Shown here: piece by piece, positions 45,904 through 55,486 of the stretch | How the letters are laid out: each line of letters opens with the position of its first letter | Position numbering within the stretch: position 1 is the stretch's first letter | Source: Shewanella sp. OPT22 | Lineage (GTDB): Bacteria; Pseudomonadota; Gammaproteobacteria; Enterobacterales; Shewanellaceae | Direction of reading: 5' to 3' | Length of the DNA stretch: 64,000 nucleotides | Assembly (NCBI RefSeq): GCF_004168585.1 | Contig: NZ_PGVH01000056.1 | Coordinates: forward strand, 1-64,000 | Made by a program: the position numbers and the translations under genes | The notes under the pieces: generated by a model | The model's input: only the letters and a program-made list of their open reading frames with translations | Database searches by the model: none | Told to the model about the DNA's origin: nothing

Positions 45904-45923
45904 AAAACCTTCCAAGGATGGTT
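45904..45923. terminator. Imperfect hairpin between convergent genes
   Basis: AACC-T-TCC-AA-GGA-T-GGTT forms a stem with one T-T mismatch and sits between the stops of the TetR-like and methyltransferase genes. It shares the CCAAGGATGGTT core with the hairpin at the left end of the window. Possibly a shared bidirectional terminator. Confidence 0.4.
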
Positions 45924-46590
45924 ATTTCTTCTCTCTTGCAATAAAAATCGCTACACAGTTCTCAACTTCTATTTCAACATCCTTAAAGTTTTGTTTCAAA
46001 GCCTTTTCAAGCCCTTCAACATCATCTTCTAGATTATCAAAAACGCCTTTACGATTATAAAAATCCATTAATACACGTGCACTGAATCCTTTTTCATAGC
46101 CTTTCCCAAGAATAGTACTTCCAAAAAGTACACCATCTTCGTTTAGCCATTGGGCAAGGTTTTTAAATACCTTGGCTTTATCTTTCATGTCTCCAGGCAA
46201 ACAATGCAACAGATAATTTAAACTGATCGAGTCAAATTTGTCACAACTGAGTTTTAATGGCTCAAATACATTACCTTTGTATACTTCAGGATTAAACCTT
46301 TGATTTCGAGATGCACTTTCACTAAGGCTATTATCATTTAAGTCAAACAGAGCGAGTCTTCTTTCGTTGTCGTCTAAGCATTTGTCTGGGTAGTAACCTG
46401 TACCAACACCAACGTCTAAATGATTACGACTGGCATTATTTTCAAATACTTTCCTTAATTTTTTAGTCGAACAATTCCACACAAATGAATTAGACAGACC
46501 CAGAACAAGGATATCGTAAATAGAAAGGAGTCGTTTCGTATAAACTGCTTGTCCAGCCTCAACAGCAGCTTTGTTCGTTGGATCAGCCAT
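45922..46590 (-). CDS. SAM-dependent class I methyltransferase
   Basis: 222 residues of the Rossmann-type methyltransferase fold. Motif I is L-D-V-G-V-G-T-G-Y-Y (about 58-67), with the acidic strand end A-L-F-D-L-N-D (about 79-85) and a post-motif segment S-L-N-Y-L-L-H-C-L. Soluble. The substrate cannot be told; such small proteins act on small molecules. Single gene. Confidence 0.8.
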   Translation of the reverse strand: MADPTNKAAVEAGQAVYTKRLLSIYDILVLGLSNSFVWNCSTKKLRKVFENNASRNHLDVGVGTGYYPDKCLDDNERRLALFDLNDNSLSESASRNQRFNPEVYKGNVFEPLKLSCDKFDSISLNYLLHCLPGDMKDKAKVFKNLAQWLNEDGVLFGSTILGKGYEKGFSARVLMDFYNRKGVFDNLEDDVEGLEKALKQNFKDVEIEVENCVAIFIAREKK

Positions 46591-46808
46591 AAAATACCGC
46601 TCGTATCAATCAACTCAAGGTATAAATTGAACATTCGCTATACCATCACTGCAACACAATGCACAACATTGAGCAGTTTGAACGGCATAAGATATTGATT
46701 CAATTCGAAGATACTGAAATTGTAGCTTAAATAAACTGAATATTAGTTGAAGGTAACGTTTTTGAGATATGTTTGTTGAATGTGCTTATGAACATAAGAC
46801 TTAAAAGA

Positions 46809-46893
<85 letters not shown>

Positions 46894-46967
46894 ATAGACA
46901 AACTAACTTTTTACAGAAGTCACAAACTGTTTTTATCGTTAATCAATTCAGACTAACTAAATTAAGA

Positions 46968-47042
46968 TGGCTGGGATACCAGGATTCGAACCTGGGAATG
47001 CCGAGATCAAAACCCGGTGCCTTACCGCTTGGCGATATCCCA
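46968..47042 (-). tRNA. tRNA-Gln (UUG), copy 1
   Basis: 75 bases on the minus strand with encoded CCA and anticodon TTG in a standard cloverleaf. Identical to the other two copies as far as I can compare by eye. Confidence 0.92.
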
Positions 47043-47081
47043 ATCTTAATTTTGTATTTTTTAAGTATAAGACTTAAAAAA

Positions 47082-47166
<85 letters not shown>

Positions 47167-47212
47167 ACGGAGTTTTTAGTTTTACATCTCACTCTTTATT
47201 TCAAAGAATAGA

Positions 47213-47289
47213 TGGTAGCTATGGCGGGACTTGAACCTGCGACCCCAGCATTATGAGTGCTGTGCTCTAACCAGCTGAGCTACATAGCC
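47213..47289 (-). tRNA. tRNA-Met (CAU, elongator), copy 1
   Basis: 77 bases on the minus strand with encoded CCA and anticodon CAT. The GGCTATGTAGCTCAG start matches elongator tRNA-Met (metT type), not the initiator, which lacks a 1-72 pair. Confidence 0.92.
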
Positions 47290-47291
47290 AA

Positions 47292-47366
47292 TGGCTGGGA
47301 TACCAGGATTCGAACCTGGGAATGCCGAGATCAAAACCCGGTGCCTTACCGCTTGGCGATATCCCA
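47292..47366 (-). tRNA. tRNA-Gln (UUG), copy 2
   Basis: 75 bases on the minus strand, anticodon TTG, encoded CCA. It abuts tRNA-Met copy 1 with a spacer of only 2 bases, so maturation must depend on precise RNase E and P processing. Confidence 0.92.
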
Positions 47367-47395
47367 ATCGTCATATTGACACAAGATTATTAAGA

Positions 47396-47470
47396 TGGCT
47401 GGGATACCAGGATTCGAACCTGGGAATGCCGAGATCAAAACCCGGTGCCTTACCGCTTGGCGATATCCCA
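47396..47470 (-). tRNA. tRNA-Gln (UUG), copy 3
   Basis: 75 bases on the minus strand, anticodon TTG, encoded CCA. Forms with tRNA-Leu copy 3 and Met copy 2 a second Gln-Leu-Met block like the first. Confidence 0.92.
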
Positions 47471-47508
47471 ATCTTAAATAATCTTATTAACTTATCTAGA
47501 TAAGTTAA

Positions 47509-47593
<85 letters not shown>

Positions 47594-47626
47594 ACGGAGC
47601 CTCTATGTTTTACATCTTAGAGAAGA

Positions 47627-47703
47627 TGGTAGCTATGGCGGGACTTGAACCTGCGACCCCAGCATTATGAGTGCTGTGCTCTAACCAGCTGAGCTACATA
47701 GCC
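47627..47703 (-). tRNA. tRNA-Met (CAU, elongator), copy 2
   Basis: 77 bases on the minus strand, anticodon CAT, identical by eye to copy 1. It is the first gene of the operon, about 33 bases downstream of the promoter -10 box. Confidence 0.92.
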
Positions 47704-47735
47704 ACTACAGTGTCCCGTCGTCGGGAACGGGGCGT

Positions 47736-47764
47736 ATTATGCTTATTCGCCTTATTAAGGTCAA
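47736..47764 (-). promoter_or_regulatory. Stringent-type sigma-70 promoter of the tRNA operon
   Basis: On the minus strand TTGACC, a 17-base spacer and CATAAT are followed directly by the GC-rich discriminator ACGCCCCG, the hallmark of stable-RNA promoters repressed by ppGpp. It faces the tRNA array and is well placed for its first gene. Confidence 0.85.
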
Positions 47765-47824
47765 CCGCTTTTTTCGTAAATTTCGGCTTGCTGCTCTCAA
47801 GCGGTTAGGATTTCAGCAAGCCGA
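47763..47824 (-). promoter_or_regulatory. Interleaved inverted repeats between ychF and tRNA promoter
   Basis: An 11-bp inverted repeat (TCGGCTTGCTG at 47783-47793 with CAGCAAGCCGA at 47814-47824) interlocks with an 8-bp one (AACCGCTT at 47763-47770 with AAGCGGTT at 47799-47806), an H-type pseudoknot topology or two alternative hairpins. It may terminate ychF before the tRNA promoter, whose -35 box touches the last arm. Confidence 0.5.
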
Positions 47825-47863
47825 GTAAAAATCGTATCAATTACGATTCGTAACGTCTAAAAA

Positions 47864-48955
47864 TTAAACGTTAAACAAGAAGTGCATTACATCGCCGTCT
47901 TTAACTTCGTAAGTTTTACCTTCTACACGTAACTTACCTGCATCCTTAGCGCCATTCTCACCTTTAAACTCTACAAAGTCATCGTATGAAACGACTTGAG
48001 CACGAATAAAGCCTTTTTCGAAATCAGTATGGATCACACCAGCGGCTTGCGGAGCACTTGCACCAACCGAAACAGTCCAAGCGCGTACTTCTTTCACACC
48101 AGCGGTAAAGTAAGTTTGTAAATTCAACAATTCGTAGCCAGCACGGATAACGCGATCTAATCCAGGTTCTTCTAAACCAAGTTCAGCTAAGAACTCTTGC
48201 TGCTCTTCTAAATCCATCTCTGCCAACTCAGATTCAATTGCTGCACATACAGCAACCACGACAGCATTTTCACCTTTAGCAATTTCACGAACAGCATCTA
48301 AATGAGGATTATTTTCAAAACCATCATCAGCAACGTTTGCGATATACATAGTAGGCTTTAATGTTAAAAAGTTAAGGTATTTAACTGCCTCTAACTCTTC
48401 TTTTGTGAGTTCTAATGAACGTAGCATTTCGCCTTCATCAAGAATCGGACGCATTTTTTCTAAAACAGTGAGTTCAAACTTAGCGTCATTGTCACCGCCT
48501 TTGGCTTTTTTCGCTTGACGAGTAACAGCACGCTCTAAGCTATCTAAATCAGCAAGTGCTAATTCAGTATTGATGACCTCAATATCTCCAGCAGGATCAA
48601 CTTTATTGGCAACGTGAACAATGTTCTCATCTTCAAAACAACGAACCACATGACCGATCGCATCTGTTTCACGGATGTTTGCTAGAAACTTGTTACCCAG
48701 ACCTTCACCTTTAGATGCACCAGCGACCAAACCAGCAATGTCCACAAACTCCATAGTAGTAGGAAGCACTTTTTGTGGGTTTACAATTTCTGCTAATACA
48801 TTTAGACGTGTATCAGGTACTGGAACAACACCAGTGTTTGGCTCAATAGTACAAAACGGGAAGTTAGCCGCTTCGATGCCTGCTTTAGTCAATGCATTAA
48901 ATAGTGTGGACTTACCCACGTTAGGAAGGCCGACAATACCGCACTTAAATCCCAT
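47864..48955 (-). CDS. ychF: Redox-regulated ATPase YchF (OLA1 family)
   Basis: 363 residues. The P-loop [12 protein letters not shown] (about 8-19) opens an Obg-type nucleotide-binding domain. Helical and coiled residues of about 130-200 follow, and a C-terminal TGS domain (about 280-362) ends in V-M-H-F-L-F-N-V. It hydrolyses ATP rather than GTP in known members and binds ribosomes. In an operon with pth, which lies upstream, the standard pair. Confidence 0.96.
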   Translation of the reverse strand: MGFKCGIVGLPNVGKSTLFNALTKAGIEAANFPFCTIEPNTGVVPVPDTRLNVLAEIVNPQKVLPTTMEFVDIAGLVAGASKGEGLGNKFLANIRETDAIGHVVRCFEDENIVHVANKVDPAGDIEVINTELALADLDSLERAVTRQAKKAKGGDNDAKFELTVLEKMRPILDEGEMLRSLELTKEELEAVKYLNFLTLKPTMYIANVADDGFENNPHLDAVREIAKGENAVVVAVCAAIESELAEMDLEEQQEFLAELGLEEPGLDRVIRAGYELLNLQTYFTAGVKEVRAWTVSVGASAPQAAGVIHTDFEKGFIRAQVVSYDDFVEFKGENGAKDAGKLRVEGKTYEVKDGDVMHFLFNV

Positions 48956-49038
48956 AGTTTTTTTACCTTTATATGTTCACTAGCTTTCTTTGCCAAGCCT
49001 GTTTATACAGAAATGACAAGTATAAATGTTCTTTAAAA

Positions 49039-49626
49039 TTACTCAGCTTTGAAAGAGTGTAATCTTTGCATCGCTGCCGTTAAATCTTGCTTGAACCAGA
49101 CTTCAGTCGAACGCACAGCTTCATCGACTGTAGCATCCATAAGTTCTTGATCAGTTGGGCTGGCTTTACTCAACACATAATTGCTCACTAGATTCTTATG
49201 CCCAGGATGCCCAATACCGATTCTTAGTCGATAGAAATTCTTATTATTGGCAAGTTTGGCAATAATGTCTTTTAAGCCATTGTGCCCGCCATGGCCTCCA
49301 CCGAGCTTGAATTTAGCTACACCAGGAGGCATATCTAACTCATCGTGAGCGACAAGAATTTGCTCAGGCTCAATTTTATAAAAATTGGCTAAAGCTCCAA
49401 CGGCTTTACCGCTTAAATTCATATAAGTAGTAGGGATCAACAAACGCACATCTTTACCATGCAATGTTGCTCTAGCCGTGAATCCAAAATATTTACTGTC
49501 CATCGCTAAGTTAGCACCGCTAATTCGAGCTAACTCTCGCACATACCATTCACCCGCATTATGGCGAGTCTTGGCATATTCAGTCCCTGGATTTGCTAAA
49601 CCGACAATTAATTTAATGTCGCTCAT
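49039..49626 (-). CDS. pth: Peptidyl-tRNA hydrolase
   Basis: 195 residues with the catalytic His in T-R-H-N-A-G (about 20-25), Asn at N-L-S-G-K (about 70), the family H-D-E-L-D-M-P-P-G (about 95-103) and G-G-G-H-G-G-H-N-G (about 110-118). It releases stalled peptidyl-tRNAs. First gene of the pth-ychF unit. Confidence 0.96.
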   Translation of the reverse strand: MSDIKLIVGLANPGTEYAKTRHNAGEWYVRELARISGANLAMDSKYFGFTARATLHGKDVRLLIPTTYMNLSGKAVGALANFYKIEPEQILVAHDELDMPPGVAKFKLGGGHGGHNGLKDIIAKLANNKNFYRLRIGIGHPGHKNLVSNYVLSKASPTDQELMDATVDEAVRSTEVWFKQDLTAAMQRLHSFKAE

Positions 49627-49804
49627 TCCTACCCTTTGTCATCTTACCTATCAAATAAATCGACGAATTTTAACACTCAAGATATTAGAGTCAAAAACAA
49701 TAAGAAGCTTAAATAAAATTAATGAGAGATTAATGTTGAATAAACTTACGTAAAACCTGCAAATGATAGACTAAAAGCACTATACTTTCGTAAAAATAAC
49801 AGAC

Positions 49805-50266
49805 ATGTCACTTGATACTCTAAAGGCCTACACAACTTGTCTCTACGAACAATCGCCCACTAACCCAGAACAACTTTTATTACCAGACAACGAAACTTCA
49901 GACCTCAAAGCACGATTTTCTTTTGCTAGTCTTGGTGATAAAAAAAGAGTCGAGTTTTTTCCTAAATTTGGAAAAGGGACAAACTATGCACTTGAATTAT
50001 ATATTACTGAAAATCAGGATGGCCTCACGCAGTTTCACGTCACTCATTGTGGGTACAAAGAGGGGTTTCAACCTTTTACACCCATAAAGCAGGCATTAAG
50101 AGAAGCACTCAACGTGGGTGAAAGATACCAAGTCACAGAACCTCAAAGGTTTAACCGTAGCCTTATCAATGCGCCTGAATTTAAATCTCCTGGAGAAAAG
50201 CGCTCTTGGTTGGACACTCAAACACGCCTTAGAAAGGCAAAAATTGAGCTTCAATTAAAGCCCTAG
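49805..50266 (+). CDS. Hypothetical orphan protein, 153 residues
   Basis: Small soluble protein, no signal peptide. The middle contains a beta-rich stretch and the tail is basic (TQTRLRKAKIELQLKP). I recognise no family. No clear ribosome binding site before the ATG. It lies between pth and ubiF, whose end it overlaps by 12 bases, in a place normally free of genes in related genomes. Treat as a possible recent arrival or fast-evolving protein. Confidence 0.5.
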   Translation: MSLDTLKAYTTCLYEQSPTNPEQLLLPDNETSDLKARFSFASLGDKKRVEFFPKFGKGTNYALELYITENQDGLTQFHVTHCGYKEGFQPFTPIKQALREALNVGERYQVTEPQRFNRSLINAPEFKSPGEKRSWLDTQTRLRKAKIELQLKP

Positions 50267-51448
50267 CGCATATTTAAGTACTTGCTTCTTAATCGAAGAA
50301 TCAATGTTAGCCACTTTTAACGCTAGATTCCTAATTGCTTTTACCGGTGTAAGATCATTACTGAAACTTTTATAAAATACGTCCATACCGGTTTGCATCA
50401 ACAAGTTATCTCTGTATCTTGTTGTTTGATAGCTCTGCAAGACTTCTTTACTAAACCAAACTTGATTGCTTCCCAACGCCTCAGATATTGAGGTTATTAA
50501 AGCATCGACATCTTTAAATCCAAGATTCACGCCCTGTCCCGCTAACGGATTAATGGTGTGTGCTGCATCACCTAGGATTACGACATTATCCTTGTAGTAT
50601 TCATTTGCATGGCGGCGGGTTAAAGGAAATGCACCTTTGTCTAATACAGTAAAATGAGGGTCTAATCTGCTTGGAAAGTGCTGGCGAATTTGCTCTGCAA
50701 GCTGAACCGAGTTCAGTTGCATTAATTGTGCAATAATTTTGGGGGAATCGTACCAAACCAATGAAGCATGATTACCAGGTAGAGGCAGTAAACTGCGAGG
50801 ACCACTAGGAGTAAATTGTTGCCAAGTCACATCTTGTTGCGGCACTTGTGTTTCAATATTGACGAGCATGGCTGACTGTTTATAGTCCCAACCAGTAATC
50901 CCAATCCCAGCCCAATCTCTGACTTTTGAATTTGCACCGTCACAACCAATTAATAAGTTGGTATGAAAAACTTCACCCGATTCTAGGGTAATAGAAAGCG
51001 TTTGCTCATCAATACGTGAATAGTTAAGTATGCTCGCAGGACAAACCACTGTGACTTTGTCATGAGCTTTCAGCGCTTGCCAAATGCCAAGCTGTACATT
51101 ACGGTTTTCAATAATATGCCCAAGGTGAGGAATATCGAGCTGCTGATGAGAAAACTGAGTAATAAAACCTTCTAATTCCCAAGTTTCTAACCCTAAATAT
51201 GGCGCATTACGCATTGCAGTAATATTTTGCCAAACATTTAATCGTTCTAAGAGTTGTTCAGACGCAAAACTGATTGCCGAGACTCTTACATCAAGAGGTT
51301 CAGATTCGTCATAAGGCTTAGGTTGTTTATGTTCAAGCACTGTTACTGTGAGGCCCAACTGAGCTAAGCCCAGCGCCGTTGCTGCGCCAACCATCCCACC
51401 GCCAACGACAACTACATCACTGAATTTAAATTTATTTAACTCGCTCAC
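50255..51448 (-). CDS. ubiF: FAD-dependent ubiquinone hydroxylase UbiF
   Basis: 397 residues of the UbiH/UbiF flavin monooxygenase family. FAD motif V-V-G-G-G-M-V-G-A-A (about 15-24), D-G-A-N-S-K-V-R near 170 and G-D-A-A-H-T-I-N-P-L-A-G-Q-G-V-N-L-G (about 291-308). It hydroxylates a ubiquinone ring precursor; the position next to miaB in E. coli favours UbiF over UbiH. It reads away from miaB; about 4 kb of extra genes separate them here. Confidence 0.85.
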   Translation of the reverse strand: MSELNKFKFSDVVVVGGGMVGAATALGLAQLGLTVTVLEHKQPKPYDESEPLDVRVSAISFASEQLLERLNVWQNITAMRNAPYLGLETWELEGFITQFSHQQLDIPHLGHIIENRNVQLGIWQALKAHDKVTVVCPASILNYSRIDEQTLSITLESGEVFHTNLLIGCDGANSKVRDWAGIGITGWDYKQSAMLVNIETQVPQQDVTWQQFTPSGPRSLLPLPGNHASLVWYDSPKIIAQLMQLNSVQLAEQIRQHFPSRLDPHFTVLDKGAFPLTRRHANEYYKDNVVILGDAAHTINPLAGQGVNLGFKDVDALITSISEALGSNQVWFSKEVLQSYQTTRYRDNLLMQTGMDVFYKSFSNDLTPVKAIRNLALKVANIDSSIKKQVLKYALGL

Positions 51449-51561
51449 AAAAAACCTTTAACTGCCCATTGTTTGACGAATTTAATATTAACATAATTTA
51501 ATTATCAAATTTTAGAGAGCTGTGCTGAAATTACTTTTAAACGTATAACTTTGCCAAAATA

Positions 51562-52066
51562 ATGTCTAATCCATTAACCTTCTCATGCGCAATTCAAGGT
51601 AAGCTACCATCGTATTTAACTCCAGATAACTTTCACTCAATGAAAGCAGCAGCTACAGAAAAAGGAAGCCCAGTAGTTTTCAAAGATGGAGAATGTAAAT
51701 ATAGAGTTTTAGTGAAGAAGTCTGCAGATTCATTCTTTTTAATACCTGCAACTAACATCCCCACAGATGAGCATGATGGTGCTGAACACATAAATTTAGA
51801 AACCATAAATTACTTGATTCGTAATCCTGCTCCAGAAACAAGTAAAGCGCTCAAAAAAACCTGATAATAAATCAAGAGAAAGAGCCATTAAATCTTTTGA
51901 AGAAATAGAAGTGCGAGAGACCTAAGAAACAGCCACAAGACTTGAAGCTTTATCAGATATGGTCAAAAGCTCAAGCATAGGAATTAAAGCTGACAAAATA
52001 AAACATCAAGATGAGTTAAAGAAACTCTCTGATGTTATTCTAAAATTCCAAAAAAGGCAGCAGTAG
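51562..52066 (+). pseudogene. Frameshifted orphan gene
   Basis: The frame from ATG 51562 gives 100 residues and ends at TGA 51862-51864, immediately after a run of seven A at 51853-51859. With one A fewer, translation would continue in the next frame without a break to TAA 51923 and, past that single stop, to TAG 52064. The downstream part has good coding character (Lys/Glu/Leu-rich helical sequence). So the gene looks inactivated by a homopolymer slip plus a nonsense codon. The product family is unknown. A programmed frameshift cannot be excluded but the second stop argues against it. Confidence 0.55.
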
Positions 52067-52067
52067 A

Positions 52068-53804
52068 TTAATAGCCTACCGCTTGCCCATCTTTACGAGA
52101 TTCCGAAGCGCCAATATAAACTTGGTTGTTTTCATCCCACATTATGGCTTGATAGCCGCCATAACCACCAACATCAAAACCAATTTTGTGGCCTCGCTTA
52201 ATTAACTCACGAATCGCCTCATAAGGAATACCTGTTTCAAGCATGAGTTCACCACCGTCAATTAACGTTGTGCCATTCGCTTCTGTTGGCTCTGTAGAAC
52301 CATAATGTTGCCATCGTGGTGCATCTCCAGCTTCTTGTAGATTCATGCCAAAATCGATGATATTTGTGAGAACCTGAACATGTCCCTGTGGTTGCATTGC
52401 ACCACCCATAAGACCAAAACTCATAAACGGTTTCCCGTCTTTTAGAACAAACGCAGGAATAATGGTATGAAATGGCCGTTTGTTTGCTTCATAAACATTA
52501 GCGTGTGATTTATCCATAGAAAACAGCTGCCCACGATCTTGAAATACAAAGCCTGTACCGGGCACAACAACACCAGACCCCATACCTCGATAATTACTTT
52601 GAATGAGCGACACCATATTACCTTCTTTATCAGCTGTAGTGAGATAAATAGTATCGCCTTGATAAAGAGCAGGATTTCCGACATCAACTCGTTTGGCCGC
52701 TTTTTTATCAATCAGCTCGTTACGCTTTTTCGCATATTGTTTACTGATTAAGCCTTTAAGCGGTATGTCGTAAAAGTCAGGATCAACATAAAATTTAGCT
52801 CGATCTTCAAACACTAGCTTTTTCACTTCAGTCATTAAGTGTAGGGTTTCTTCTGAACCAAACCCCATTGCAGTTAAATCGTATTGTTCCAGCATATTAA
52901 GCATTTGCAGTGCGGCAATACCCTGGCCGTTTGGCGGCAACTCAAATACATCGTAACCACGGTAATTGGTGGATACTGGCTCTACCCAAGTTGACGTATG
53001 AGAAGCCAAATCTTGATAGCTAAGATAACCACCATTGCCCTTCATAAACGTATCGATAGTTTTAGCAATTTCACCTTTGTAAAACGCATCTCGTCCATGT
53101 TTTGCAATTAAAGACAGAGTATTAGCAAGATCTGGATTTTTAAAAATTTGCCCTTTTTCGGGCGCCTTGCCTGCTATTGTGAATGTTTTCGAGAAATCCC
53201 CCACTTGAGGAGCAAGTTTAGGTACGCTTCGATTCCAATAATAAGCAATTAACTCACTGACAGGAAATCCCTTGTTGGCATAATCAATGGCGGGTTGTAG
53301 TATCTTCTGCATTGGCATTCCACCAAATTTATTGTGCAGTTCAAACCAACCATCTACCGTCCCAGGAACCGATATTGGCAACATCCCATAAGGTGGAATT
53401 GACGATAAATTTTGATTTTTTAGCTCTTGTTGTAACTTGGCGTAGGTTAACGACCGTGGCGATCGGCCGCTGGCATTTAAGCCGTACAGTTTTTTTGATT
53501 TAGCATGCCATACAATGGCAAAAAGATCTCCTCCGATACCGTTGCCAGTTGGTTCCATTAATCCAATAGCAGCATTAGCTGCGATTGCGGCATCAATCGC
53601 ATTTCCCCCCTGTCTTAATACATCCAGTCCGACTTGGGATGCCAATGGATGACTTGTTGCCACCATACCATTTAGGGCAATAACCTCTGAGCGAGTAGCA
53701 AAGTTTTTACCTGTAACTCTATCGGGCGCAGCATTAACCATAGACATTGTGAAACCTAAAATTGAGAAACCTAAAGCTAACTTTTTACTGACAGATTGCG
53801 ACAT
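52068..53804 (-). CDS. Gamma-glutamyltransferase family protein
   Basis: 578 residues from the ATG at 53804, which opens a signal peptide (cleavage near V-N-A). A longer frame runs to 53837. It is the Ntn-hydrolase fold of gamma-glutamyltranspeptidases. G-G-N-A-I-D-A-A-I-A and N-G-I-G-G-D-L-F lie near the start. The likely autocleavage Thr is in Q-G-D-T-I-Y-L-T-T-A-D, and a later S-N-Y-R-G-M-G-S-G-V-V segment recalls the YwrD-type subgroup. It would hydrolyse or transfer gamma-glutamyl groups, such as from glutathione, in the periplasm. Single gene. Confidence 0.85.
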   Translation of the reverse strand: MSQSVSKKLALGFSILGFTMSMVNAAPDRVTGKNFATRSEVIALNGMVATSHPLASQVGLDVLRQGGNAIDAAIAANAAIGLMEPTGNGIGGDLFAIVWHAKSKKLYGLNASGRSPRSLTYAKLQQELKNQNLSSIPPYGMLPISVPGTVDGWFELHNKFGGMPMQKILQPAIDYANKGFPVSELIAYYWNRSVPKLAPQVGDFSKTFTIAGKAPEKGQIFKNPDLANTLSLIAKHGRDAFYKGEIAKTIDTFMKGNGGYLSYQDLASHTSTWVEPVSTNYRGYDVFELPPNGQGIAALQMLNMLEQYDLTAMGFGSEETLHLMTEVKKLVFEDRAKFYVDPDFYDIPLKGLISKQYAKKRNELIDKKAAKRVDVGNPALYQGDTIYLTTADKEGNMVSLIQSNYRGMGSGVVVPGTGFVFQDRGQLFSMDKSHANVYEANKRPFHTIIPAFVLKDGKPFMSFGLMGGAMQPQGHVQVLTNIIDFGMNLQEAGDAPRWQHYGSTEPTEANGTTLIDGGELMLETGIPYEAIRELIKRGHKIGFDVGGYGGYQAIMWDENNQVYIGASESRKDGQAVGY

Positions 53805-53878
53805 TCCGATTGCTCTTTTTTTGTTCTTATTGCACATTTAATAACACATATGACGTTAAACACAAAGATTGGGAAGTT

Positions 53879-54130
53879 ATGAAACAAGTATTTAAGGCAT
53901 TATTAATCATTGTAATCGCCGCTTCATTTATTGGCTCGTTAATTACTCAATATCATTTAGGGCTGATTGCACTTACTTGTGCTCTACTGACCATATTTTT
54001 TCTGTTGCCGACCAAATATAATATGAAAGAAAATGTCATAAAAAAAGCGAGACAAGGGGTTAATCTATGGCAATCGCCTATCCCTTATCTCGCAGCTGTT
54101 TCAACGATATTGTTGATTTTAGTTTATTGA
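53879..54130 (+). CDS. Small two-helix membrane protein, hypothetical
   Basis: 83 residues from the ATG at 53879; the open frame upstream lacks a start with coding character. Two hydrophobic segments (about 6-45 and 65-82) around a basic loop (MKENVIKKARQG). Family unknown. It is divergent from the gamma-glutamyltransferase and convergent with the secreted protein at 54137. Confidence 0.5.
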   Translation: MKQVFKALLIIVIAASFIGSLITQYHLGLIALTCALLTIFFLLPTKYNMKENVIKKARQGVNLWQSPIPYLAAVSTILLILVY

Positions 54131-54136
54131 AAAGAA

Positions 54137-54925
54137 CTATCGAGTCAGTGCAGCCTTAAAATAAGTAGCACGAAGGTAACGAGTAGAGATTTTATCCACA
54201 CTTGCTTGATTTGCAGATAGCTCACTTAAAGAAAGAGTTACTGAAGCATTTACTTTACGGCCAACGCCACCTGATTGTGAACTACCGCGACGAGAAGTTG
54301 ATTTCAAAATCAAGTTATCACCTTCCACTGTCCACTCTTGATCTTGTCCCGTTGAAACTCCAGTGATATCGGTTTCAAAGCTACCGTCTTCGTTTAACTG
54401 TAAATAGCCTCTCGTCACACGAGAGAAACCGTAACGATACCCAGTAAAGGATACGTTCCAATTACCTGCTAATTTACTTTCTGCTGATTCTGTTTCTTCA
54501 GGTACATCGGTAGAAACCTGTTGAATGTCCCATCTTGCTCCAGAACGTCCAGCGGTTGTAAATAATCCCAGACCTTCAAAACCTAAAAACTCTGCAAGCT
54601 CTTCTGGATACTGAGCAAACGAAAGTTCGTCTTCACTGTCACTAAAGTGGAACATACCATTGTCATCTTCAACACTACCATTCGCTAAGCCATTTCGAAT
54701 TAAAAATGGTGAATTTGTTGTGTAACTACCATCTTCGGCAACAACGATTTCAATTTCAGTATTTCCTGTTGGTCTTGAAGCGTTGGTTCTAAAATCAGTA
54801 ACCGTTGCAGTTTCAACACCACTATAAACTCCAGGCTCCAATGCTAAAGTAGAAAAGCTAGCAATGAGTGCTGTTGATAGCGCTGAATATTTAATAAGTT
54901 TATTTAATTTCACAGTAAGCTCCAT
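54137..54925 (-). CDS. Secreted hypothetical protein
   Basis: 262 residues with a signal peptide (cleavage near T-L-A). The mature protein is acidic and beta-rich, with a repeating E-D-G-S-Y/F-x-T style (E-D-G-S-Y-T-T near 65 and E-D-G-S-F-E-T near 178). That suggests two similar lipocalin-like or beta-sandwich halves, each of about 100 residues. I do not recognise the family. Single gene with a long upstream region of 560 bases. Confidence 0.55.
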   Translation of the reverse strand: MELTVKLNKLIKYSALSTALIASFSTLALEPGVYSGVETATVTDFRTNASRPTGNTEIEIVVAEDGSYTTNSPFLIRNGLANGSVEDDNGMFHFSDSEDELSFAQYPEELAEFLGFEGLGLFTTAGRSGARWDIQQVSTDVPEETESAESKLAGNWNVSFTGYRYGFSRVTRGYLQLNEDGSFETDITGVSTGQDQEWTVEGDNLILKSTSRRGSSQSGGVGRKVNASVTLSLSELSANQASVDKISTRYLRATYFKAALTR

Positions 54926-55486
54926 TCGTACAAATAAGGGTTAATTGTTTTGTTCTAATAAGTAAAATTACTGTTAAAAATTAAATCATTCACACCATCA
55001 ATAAACCATCAAAAATATAGTACTCATTCGAATATTACATTCATCATTTAACTGAAATAAAATCATAACTTGTTAGTTTCAAGCTATATTTGGCTTTCAG
55101 AGCAATAAGGTGAATTATTTATGAGTGAATGAAGGAATATACTTAGAATATTTTTGAATAACGATGTTCGTCACATTGTAAAGAAAACATAAGAGTTGCG
55201 TCAGCATTTAAACGGTTAGCCAGAAATCGTCAAAAAGCAATTCAAACAACTATTTTTTGACAATAAAATTCGAAGATTGATTTATCAAAAAACCTGCAAG
55301 ATACGATGATTTAGCTTACATAAATAGAAGTAAATTTTGCCTATTTAAAATCCACACAGAAAACAAGTCTAAAATTTTTGCTGAACAAATCACACTACAA
55401 TAGGCACAAATGCTAGTCAGACAGACTTTCTAAGGTTAGAATATTCCGCTATTTTTTATCCAAGCGGTACAGAGTGAACCAAACTG
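54926..55486. other. 560-base intergenic region before miaB
   Basis: A/T-rich; contains promoters for the secreted protein (minus) and miaB (plus). I see no open frame, tRNA or clear hairpin. The miaB start lacks a strong ribosome binding site. Confidence 0.55.
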
